DNA of 5,643 bases from SAR116 cluster bacterium. Lineage in GTDB: Bacteria > Pseudomonadota > Alphaproteobacteria > Puniceispirillales > Marisalimonadaceae. Under the pieces are notes generated by a model. That model was not told the origin of the DNA and did no database searches. It saw only the letters and a program-made list of their open reading frames with translations. The stretch lies in contig NZIY01000006.1 in assembly GCA_002691795.1 (NCBI GenBank), positions 54,783-60,425 on the forward strand. The letters are read 5' to 3'. Numbering within the stretch: the first letter of the stretch is position 1; each line of letters begins with the position of its first letter. Of this stretch, positions 1 to 4,762 are shown in pieces. The position numbers and the translations under genes were made by a program.

Positions 1-218
1 TTTGCATCATATTTTGAATAACACATAATTACAGAGTTATAAAAGTTTGGCTGATTACTTTTTGGAATTGGTTCAGACAAGTACCAAGACGATCTTTTAA
101 CAACACTTATATTAAAATTTTCTATTTCTTTAATAGCCATTTGACAAGTTTCAATTGGCTCTAAACCATCGGGATTATTAATATTTGAACCAATACCTAT
201 GATAAAATTGTTTTTCAT
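1..218 (-). CDS. folK: 2-amino-4-hydroxy-6-hydroxymethyldihydropteridine pyrophosphokinase (HPPK), N-terminal part
   Basis: HPPK transfers pyrophosphate from ATP to 6-hydroxymethyl-dihydropterin, the step before dihydropteroate synthase in cytoplasmic folate synthesis. Translating the minus strand from the ATG at 216-218 gives 72 complete codons that stay open to the left edge. The N-terminal strand carries GIGSN (residues 8-12), the usual start of the family. Around residues 43-63 there is the family pattern S-x-W/F-Y-x-S/T-x-P-x-P followed by QPNFYNSV, equivalent to the DQPDYLNA segment of the E. coli enzyme that contains a pterin-binding Asn (here N61). The ATP-binding signature lies further on and is outside the window. 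HPPKs usually have about 155-170 residues, so roughly the first 45% is present. It diverges from the glycosylase gene across only 30 bp. The identification is good but rests on a fragment. Confidence 0.88.
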   Translation of the reverse strand, partial: MKNNFIIGIGSNINNPDGLEPIETCQMAIKEIENFNISVVKRSSWYLSEPIPKSNQPNFYNSVIMCYSKYDA

Positions 219-248
219 ATTATATTTTATATTTGAATAGCTATATTT
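219..248. promoter_or_regulatory. 30-bp divergent spacer between folK and the glycosylase gene
   Basis: The spacer is made almost entirely of A and T and has several TATA-like hexamers on both strands. Neither gene has a recognisable Shine-Dalgarno sequence in it. Read toward folK, a TATAAA-like hexamer lies at 226-231, which would put transcription initiation at or next to the folK ATG and suggests a leaderless or nearly leaderless message. No good -35 box could be paired with it. The promoters of both genes must sit in or overlap the neighbour's coding start. This is inferred from spacing, not from a clear motif. Confidence 0.35.
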
Positions 249-869
249 ATGGAACCAAAAAATAATTGTAAGCTTTGTAAACGTCTTGTAAAATTTAGGA
301 ATAAAAATAAAGTTTTATTTCCAGGTTTCTTTAATAACAGAGTTTTAGGAACAGGCCCCATTAATAGCAATCTATTGATTGTTGGTTTAGCACCAGGTTT
401 GAAAGGTGCTAATAGAACAGGCATACCATTTGAAGGAGATTTCTCAGGAGAACTTTTATTAGATCTTTTATTTAAAAATAGATTATTAATCGATTCAAAC
501 AAAAGTAAAGAAAGTAAAAATTTGATGTGCAGAATAACCAATGCTGTCAAGTGTCTACCTCCAAAAAATAAACCAAACACTCTTGAAATTAAGCAATGTA
601 ATACTTTCTTAAAGGCTGAGATTTACAGAATGATTAATTTAAAAGTTATACTTACATTAGGAGAGATAGCTCACAAAAGTACAATTCTAGCTTTAAACAA
701 AAAAGTGTCTGAATACAAATTTCAACATTTTGCAAAACATGTAATTACTAAAAAAATTCTCTTAATTAACAGTTATCATTGTTCTAAATACAACATAAAT
801 ACAAAAAAATTAAATATTTCAGATTTAGATAAAATTTTTAAGTATATAAAAAATTTATTGAGCCTTTAA
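249..869 (+). CDS. Family 5 (UdgB-type) uracil-DNA glycosylase with 4Fe-4S cluster
   Basis: This enzyme removes uracil, and in characterised family 5 members other deaminated bases, from DNA to start base excision repair. The 206-residue product has the family 5 motif GLAPGLKGANRTG (46-58) running into PFEGDFSG (60-67). NAVKCLPPKNKP (98-109) contains C102, and C117 follows; with the N-terminal CxxC (C7, C10) these make the expected four iron-sulfur ligands. LGEIAH (137-142) and the late motif SYH (175-177) with N-x-x-T (182-185) complete the fold. The family usually reads SYHPS at the late motif; here it is SYHCS. The ATG at 249 is the first start after an in-frame TGA at 234-236. The 3' end overlaps smpB by 15 bp on the opposite strand. 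In other alphaproteobacteria I recall this gene in the dapA-smpB-folK neighbourhood, which supports a housekeeping role. Substrate range cannot be read from sequence. Confidence 0.9.
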   Translation: MEPKNNCKLCKRLVKFRNKNKVLFPGFFNNRVLGTGPINSNLLIVGLAPGLKGANRTGIPFEGDFSGELLLDLLFKNRLLIDSNKSKESKNLMCRITNAVKCLPPKNKPNTLEIKQCNTFLKAEIYRMINLKVILTLGEIAHKSTILALNKKVSEYKFQHFAKHVITKKILLINSYHCSKYNINTKKLNISDLDKIFKYIKNLLSL

Positions 870-1307
870 AAGTCTTTGTTTAGATCTTTCCCAATCTCTT
901 TTCTTTATTGTCTCTCTTTTATCTGCCTGTTTTTTACCTTTTGCTAGTCCAAGATTTATTTTAACAATTCCTTTTTTGTTAAAATAACAACTAACAGGAA
1001 TAATTGTAAAACCATCTCTTTTTATCATACCAAAAATTTTATTTTTTTCTTTTTTATGTAATAGTAATTTCCTAAATCTTTTGGCTTCATGATTTTGTCC
1101 TTTAGCTGCAAGATTATATTCAGGAATATTAAAGTTTATTAAAACAAGTTCACCATTTTCTTCACTGGCATAAGCTTCTCTTATGCTCGCCCTTCCAAGA
1201 CGCAAACTCTTAACTTCACTTCCGAGAAGGACAATACCAGCTTCTAATGTCTCAGTGATATTATAATCAAATCTTGCTTTTTTATTTTCAGCAATAGTTT
1301 TATTCAT
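855..1307 (-). CDS. smpB: SsrA (tmRNA)-binding protein SmpB
   Basis: SmpB binds tmRNA and carries it to stalled ribosomes in trans-translation, freeing the ribosome and tagging the incomplete protein. The 150-residue product has normal family length. It opens with KKARFDY (9-15) and the signature ETLEAGIVLLGSEVKSLR (19-36), followed by the beta-barrel core with NFNIPEY (58-64) and HEAKRFRKLLLHK (73-85). The basic C-terminal tail, which enters the decoding channel in known structures, starts with GLAKGKKQADKRE (120-132) and continues RDWERSKQRLLK (137-148). It is the second gene of a dapA-smpB unit, with 8 bp between the dapA TAG and this ATG. No clear Shine-Dalgarno sequence is seen in that gap, so translation is probably coupled to dapA or weak. 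The stop codon lies inside the glycosylase gene on the other strand. The tmRNA gene itself is not in the window. Confidence 0.98.
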   Translation of the reverse strand: MNKTIAENKKARFDYNITETLEAGIVLLGSEVKSLRLGRASIREAYASEENGELVLINFNIPEYNLAAKGQNHEAKRFRKLLLHKKEKNKIFGMIKRDGFTIIPVSCYFNKKGIVKINLGLAKGKKQADKRETIKKRDWERSKQRLLKAQ

Positions 1308-1315
1308 CTTATAAA

Positions 1316-2191
1316 CTACATGAGTTCAGCAAACTTCAAACCTTGTTCAACTCTATGTTTGCTTTCAGGCGCAATTTCAACAATTGGTAATCTTGTTTCA
1401 CTGGAACAAATATTCAACAATGAAGCAGCATATTTTAATGGTCCTGGACTCGTCTCACAAAATAATGCGTCATGTAATGGCATCAATTTTTTGTTTATTT
1501 CTTGTGCTGTCTTGATATCTCCTTGTCTCCAAGCATTGTGCATTCTTGATAATAATTTAGGTGCAATATTAGCGGTAACAGAAATACATCCATGCCCTCC
1601 AGAAGCTAGATAAGGTAATGCTGTACCGTCTTCTCCAGACAATTGAATAAAGTTTTCATTTATAATATTTAAAAGTCGAGTTGGTCTTCCTAAATCTGCA
1701 GTTGCATCTTTAACTCCAACTATTAAATCATGTTGAGCTAATTTTTTCATAGTGTCATCAGTCATACCAATCACAGATCTTCCTGGGATATCATAAATAA
1801 TGATTGGTTTTGAACTTGCATCAGCAAGAGCTGTATAATGAGCAAACAATCCAGCCTGCGTTGGTTTATTATAATATGGTGTTACAACAAGTAATCCATC
1901 TGCACCTACTTCACAACCGTGCTTAACAAAGTCAATTGCTTCCGATGTGGAGTTTGAACCAGCGCCAGCTATAATTGGAACTCTACCATTTGCTTCATCA
2001 ATGCAAACTTCAATAACTTTTTTATGCTCTTCGTGGGACAACGTAGGCGATTCTCCAGTTGTGCCAACAGGAACCAAGCCATTCGTTCCATTAGTAATTT
2101 GAAAATCAATTAATTTTCTATAAGCATCATAATCAACTTCACTGTTTTTAAATGGAGTTAAGAGTGCGGTATATGATCCACTAAACAACAT
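1316..2191 (-). CDS. dapA: 4-hydroxy-tetrahydrodipicolinate synthase (dihydrodipicolinate synthase)
   Basis: DapA condenses pyruvate with aspartate semialdehyde, the first committed step to diaminopimelate and lysine. The 291-residue TIM-barrel protein lines up with the E. coli enzyme without visible shifts at the key sites. GTTGESPTL (43-51) supplies T44 and T45. PYYNKP (105-110) gives Y106 and Y107, and YDIPGRS (133-139) gives Y133 and the carboxylate-binding R138. GVKDA (159-163) contains the Schiff-base lysine K161. Residues known to bind the feedback inhibitor lysine in E. coli are mostly kept: S48, H53, H56, N80, E84 and Y106, with position 49 Pro instead of Ala. The gene is first in a dapA-smpB unit and diverges from the dehydratase gene over 77 bp. 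Its ATG has a good Shine-Dalgarno sequence just upstream. Confidence 0.98.
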   Translation of the reverse strand: MLFSGSYTALLTPFKNSEVDYDAYRKLIDFQITNGTNGLVPVGTTGESPTLSHEEHKKVIEVCIDEANGRVPIIAGAGSNSTSEAIDFVKHGCEVGADGLLVVTPYYNKPTQAGLFAHYTALADASSKPIIIYDIPGRSVIGMTDDTMKKLAQHDLIVGVKDATADLGRPTRLLNIINENFIQLSGEDGTALPYLASGGHGCISVTANIAPKLLSRMHNAWRQGDIKTAQEINKKLMPLHDALFCETSPGPLKYAASLLNICSSETRLPIVEIAPESKHRVEQGLKFAELM

Positions 2192-2196
2192 TATAA

Positions 2197-2202
2197 CCTC
2201 TT
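2197..2202 (-). promoter_or_regulatory. Ribosome binding site of dapA
   Basis: On the minus strand this reads AAGAGG and lies 5 bases before the dapA ATG at 2189-2191. It is one of only two convincing Shine-Dalgarno sequences in the window and supports the chosen start. Confidence 0.75.
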
Positions 2203-2214
2203 ATTTCTTTAATA

Positions 2215-2243
2215 TTTACAAATATTATTAGCATTAATATAAT
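2215..2243 (+). promoter_or_regulatory. Near-consensus sigma-70 promoter for the threonine/serine dehydratase gene
   Basis: A TTTACA hexamer at 2215-2220 matches the -35 consensus at five of six bases. After exactly 17 bp comes TATAAT at 2238-2243, a perfect -10 box. Initiation would fall near 2249-2251, giving a leader of about 19 bases before the ATG at 2269. That leader has no strong Shine-Dalgarno sequence. The site lies in the 77-bp spacer shared with the divergent dapA, and its -35 end is 24 bp from the dapA start codon. Perfect TATAAT matches arise by chance in such AT-rich DNA, but the paired box with optimal spacing in the right place makes this the best promoter call here. Confidence 0.65.
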
Positions 2244-2268
2244 AGATGATTATTAAACATTTTGTTAT

Positions 2269-3246
2269 ATGAAAAGTCTAGTTAATTATAAAGAAATAGA
2301 GAGTGCTTATAATAGAATTTTAAGCTCTATTATAAGAACACCTTTATTATCATCTGACCTACTAAATAAAAAATTTAATTCAAAAATTTATATAAAAGCA
2401 GAAAACCTTCAAAAAATTGGTGCCTTCAAGTTTAGAGGTGCAATGAATTCAATTCTTAAATTAAATGATAACCAGAAAAATGTTCTTGCTTGGTCAAGTG
2501 GTAATCATGCACAGGCCATAGCTTCTGCATGTTATTTAACAAATAAAAATGCAACAATTGTTATGCCTGAGGACTCTCCAAATGCTAAAATGACAGGTAC
2601 AAAATCTTGGGGCGCTAAAGTTGTGACATATAATAGATATAAAGAATCTAGAGAAGAAATTGGTTCTAACATAGCAAAAGAAATTAATGCTAAAATTATC
2701 CCTCCATTCGATCATCCAGACGTTATAAATGGACAGGGAACTGTTGGATTTGAAATAATTGATGAGTGTAAAAAAAATAATGTCATTCCTGACATAGTCT
2801 TATGTTGTTGCGGTGGGGGTGGCCTTATTGCTGGGGTAAGTACTGCAATGAAAGAAAAATATCCAAATGTGCCAATTTATGCTGTTGAACCTGAAGACTT
2901 CAATGATACACAACTATCTTTAAAAAATAAAAAAATTACCGAAGTTGATATTTCTAAAAAATCAATTTGTGATTCTTTATTGGCTAATAAACCAGGTAAA
3001 ATAACTTTTTCAATAAATGAAAAAAATCTAAGCGGTTCACTTTTAGTTAGTGATGAAGAAGCCTTAAAAGCCATGAAATTTGCATATCAATATTTCAAAA
3101 TTATTTTAGAGCCGGGAGGGGCAGTAGCTTTAGCGTCTGCATTATTTAAAAAAATTGACATTGTAAATAAAACTGTTGTTGTTATTGCTTCGGGTGGAAA
3201 TGTTGATCCAGAAATCTTTGAAAAAGCTTTAAAAGTCTCAATCTAA
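2269..3246 (+). CDS. PLP-dependent threonine/serine dehydratase (serine racemase / short IlvA-like family)
   Basis: Members of this fold-type II family use pyridoxal phosphate to deaminate threonine, serine or 3-hydroxyaspartate to 2-oxo acids, and some racemise serine. The 325-residue product has GAFKFRGA (51-58) with the Schiff-base lysine K54. SSGNHAQA (76-83) binds the substrate carboxylate. PPFDHPDVINGQGT (145-158) follows. The phosphate-holding glycine loop GGGG is at 182-185 after three consecutive cysteines (179-181), and ASGGN (307-311) contains the Ser expected to contact the PLP ring nitrogen. VEPEDFND (206-213) aligns with the serine racemase divalent-metal site, keeping E207 and D213. 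There is no C-terminal ACT domain, so it is unlike the isoleucine-regulated biosynthetic IlvA. The DSLLANKPG stretch (235-243) resembles alphaproteobacterial threonine/serine dehydratases. The exact substrate is uncertain; threonine, serine and threo-3-hydroxyaspartate are all plausible. The 3' end overlaps the nitroreductase gene by 9 bp. Confidence 0.9.
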   Translation: MKSLVNYKEIESAYNRILSSIIRTPLLSSDLLNKKFNSKIYIKAENLQKIGAFKFRGAMNSILKLNDNQKNVLAWSSGNHAQAIASACYLTNKNATIVMPEDSPNAKMTGTKSWGAKVVTYNRYKESREEIGSNIAKEINAKIIPPFDHPDVINGQGTVGFEIIDECKKNNVIPDIVLCCCGGGGLIAGVSTAMKEKYPNVPIYAVEPEDFNDTQLSLKNKKITEVDISKKSICDSLLANKPGKITFSINEKNLSGSLLVSDEEALKAMKFAYQYFKIILEPGGAVALASALFKKIDIVNKTVVVIASGGNVDPEIFEKALKVSI

Positions 3247-3810
3247 AAATTTAATCTTTTTATCGAATTTGGGTCTTATTCTTTCTAAAGGTTGATCTGT
3301 TTTTTTACCTATATATATAAATCCAGCTATTTTATCTTTATTAATATCTCCACCCAAGTACTCTAACATAACATTATTATAAGAATACCATTCAGTTACC
3401 CATTGAACTGCATAATTCATAGATTGTGCAGATATAACTATATTTTGGCACACTGCACCAGTTGATAACATCATTTCCCAACTTGGAATTTTCACACTTT
3501 CTACTGGAGAGTATATTACTGCAATAATTTTATCAGCTCGCATGAACCTATTTTTTTCAAAAATTATTTGTTCATCAGTATAATCTGAATTTTTGTTTTT
3601 AAACTCTGGAACTAGTATTTCTTCTCCAATAGTTTTTCTAATATCATTTTGTATTACAACTAATTTCCATGGTGATAAAGCACCATGATCAGGAACCCGT
3701 AGAGCACATTCCAGAATGTCATTTAGGTCCATATCTGTAACTTCACCTGGCAACATTTTTTTTGCAGTTACAGATCTTCTTTTTTTTAAAAACTTTATAA
3801 TTTCGTTCAT
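3238..3810 (-). CDS. YdjA-like FMN-dependent nitroreductase family protein
   Basis: This is a 190-residue single-domain flavoprotein of the nitroreductase superfamily, close in pattern to the E. coli YdjA group. Such enzymes use NAD(P)H to reduce nitro, quinone or related acceptors, but the natural substrate is usually unknown. RRS (11-13) is the typical N-terminal FMN-phosphate contact. RVPDHGALSPWKLVVI (38-53) is the family-defining segment. PSWEMMLSTGAVCQNI (109-124) forms the long helix at the dimer interface. WVTEWY (137-142), GFIYIG (163-168) and the C-terminal ERIRP (176-180) complete the pattern. No signal peptide or membrane segment is seen, so it should be cytoplasmic. It is a single gene, convergent with the dehydratase and divergent from the permease across 65 bp. 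Nothing nearby identifies its substrate. A good Shine-Dalgarno sequence supports the ATG at 3808-3810. Confidence 0.92.
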   Translation of the reverse strand: MNEIIKFLKKRRSVTAKKMLPGEVTDMDLNDILECALRVPDHGALSPWKLVVIQNDIRKTIGEEILVPEFKNKNSDYTDEQIIFEKNRFMRADKIIAVIYSPVESVKIPSWEMMLSTGAVCQNIVISAQSMNYAVQWVTEWYSYNNVMLEYLGGDINKDKIAGFIYIGKKTDQPLERIRPKFDKKIKFLD

Positions 3811-3875
3811 AAGTAAAACCTTTCAGTAAATTTAGCTTTACATAATCCTATTGTAATCTAAACAATTATTAGTGC
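3811..3875. promoter_or_regulatory. Divergent spacer between the nitroreductase and permease genes
   Basis: This 65-bp gap must hold promoters for both flanking genes. A TTTACA hexamer at 3837-3842 reads toward the permease, but no matching -10 box lies 16-18 bp after it, so no promoter is assigned. The only clear signal is the nitroreductase ribosome binding site. No inverted repeat that would mark an operator is evident. Confidence 0.4.
3819..3824 (-). promoter_or_regulatory. Ribosome binding site of the nitroreductase gene
   Basis: On the minus strand this reads GAAAGG and lies 8 bases before the ATG at 3808-3810, within normal spacing. It supports that start over internal methionines. 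Confidence 0.65.
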
Positions 3876-4619
3876 ATGTATTATTTTGATCCAAATTTAA
3901 TTTTAATAATAATTCTATCAATAATAGCCGGTGGTTTTATGAAAGGCGTTTTAGGGCTTGGAATGCCAATGGTTGCGGTACCGATAATTGCTTATTTTCT
4001 TCCTCCTACTACTGCAATGATGCTTCTTTGCTTTCCGATATTAAGTACAAACTTTCTTCAAATGCAAATACAAAAAGGTTTAGGAAGTTTAAGATTTCTT
4101 CCATTATTAGTCTTTTTAGTGATTGGATTAATCGTTGGTGGGAGGTTGATTGTGGAAATTGAGCTAAACACTGTTTCAATAATAATTGCTATCTCAATAA
4201 TCTTTGCTGCATTAGTAAACTTTTTTGGCTTTCGTATAAATAACATAGATGTCAAGTATGAAAGACCTATTACATCAATTTTAGGATTTTTTTCTGGTAT
4301 ACTTGGAGGATTATCCACATTTTATGGGCCACCAATATTAACATATTTAATATCAGTTAATTTATCTAAAGAATTTTTTATTAGAACAATTGCTACAATG
4401 TATTTCATCGGATCAATTCCTTTATATGGTTCACTATTGTATCATGGTCTTGGTACATTAAATGATTTATTTGTTAGTTTTTTCTTAATTATTCCAGCAG
4501 TAATAGGACAATATTTTGGAACAAAAATAAGATATAGACTTTCAAATGAGATTTTTAGAAAAAGTATACTTATAACTCTAATGATATTAGGTTTAATTTT
4601 ATTGTTTAAGAATTTTTAA
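3876..4619 (+). CDS. TauE/SafE-family (former DUF81) sulfite/anion permease-like membrane protein
   Basis: This family contains inner-membrane transporters; characterised or proposed members export sulfite, sulfoacetate or related organic anions. The 247-residue product is very hydrophobic, with about eight predicted membrane segments near residues 8-27, 31-58 (possibly two), 73-93, 98-118, 133-158, 167-190, 198-215 and 228-245. The two-repeat design is visible: [18 protein letters not shown] (19-36) opens the first half, and [17 protein letters not shown] (137-153) is the matching glycine-rich segment of the second. An in-frame TAG at 3870-3872 sits just before the start, so the ATG at 3876 is the earliest possible. 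No Shine-Dalgarno sequence is seen. The next gene begins 2 bp after its stop and is almost certainly co-transcribed. No sulfonate-degrading gene is nearby, so the substrate cannot be assigned. Membership in the family is firm; a sulfite role is inference. Confidence 0.88.
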   Translation: MYYFDPNLILIIILSIIAGGFMKGVLGLGMPMVAVPIIAYFLPPTTAMMLLCFPILSTNFLQMQIQKGLGSLRFLPLLVFLVIGLIVGGRLIVEIELNTVSIIIAISIIFAALVNFFGFRINNIDVKYERPITSILGFFSGILGGLSTFYGPPILTYLISVNLSKEFFIRTIATMYFIGSIPLYGSLLYHGLGTLNDLFVSFFLIIPAVIGQYFGTKIRYRLSNEIFRKSILITLMILGLILLFKNF

Positions 4620-4621
4620 AT

Positions 4622-4762
4622 ATGCATAAAAAACTTAATCTGCCAAAAAAAATCTGTAGAACTTGTAAGTTAGAATTTACTTGGAGAAAAAAATGGAAAA
4701 AAGATTGGGATAATGTTTTGTATTGCTCAGAAAAATGCAAAAGAAATTCAAAAACAAATTAA
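4622..4762 (+). CDS. DUF2256-type small zinc-ribbon protein (46 residues)
   Basis: This short gene starts with ATG at 4622 and encodes 46 residues. It has ICRTC (11-15), then [11 protein letters not shown] (19-29), then [10 protein letters not shown] (32-41). The four cysteines C12, C15, C35 and C39 form CxxC and CxxxC pairs that should bind one zinc ion. The W-R-K-K-W-x-x-x-W core between them is the hallmark of the DUF2256 family, whose length is typically about 40-60 residues, so the gene is complete. Its function is not known; in other bacteria I recall it near or fused to cryptochrome/photolyase-related genes, none of which is present here. It follows the permease stop by 2 bp, without a strong ribosome binding site, suggesting translational coupling. 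Its stop codon overlaps that of the convergent sugar dehydrogenase gene by 4 bp. The basic, tryptophan-rich surface would fit nucleic acid or protein binding, but that is speculation. Confidence 0.9.
   Translation: MHKKLNLPKKICRTCKLEFTWRKKWKKDWDNVLYCSEKCKRNSKTN

Noticed and set aside
227..580. Minus-strand open frame of 117 codons
   Set aside because: It lies antisense inside the glycosylase gene, whose conserved motifs are encoded on the plus strand. The translation resembles no family and has no ribosome binding site.
1320..1613. Plus-strand open frame of 97 codons
   Set aside because: It is antisense to the 3' part of dapA, where catalytic-domain residues are clearly encoded on the minus strand. 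No family resemblance.
2877..3074. Minus-strand open frame of 65 codons
   Set aside because: Shadow of the dehydratase reading frame; composition reflects the complementary codons.
3222..3260. AAAGCTTT palindrome near the dehydratase/nitroreductase junction as a terminator
   Set aside because: The stem is only four pairs with no loop and no GC-rich base; it lies in coding sequence and is likely chance in AT-rich DNA.
3837..3866. Possible promoter for the permease starting with TTTACA
   Set aside because: There is no acceptable -10 hexamer at 16-18 bp spacing, so only the spacer as a whole was noted.
4058..4318. Minus-strand open frame of 86 codons
   Set aside because: Antisense to the membrane permease gene; no motif, no start signal.
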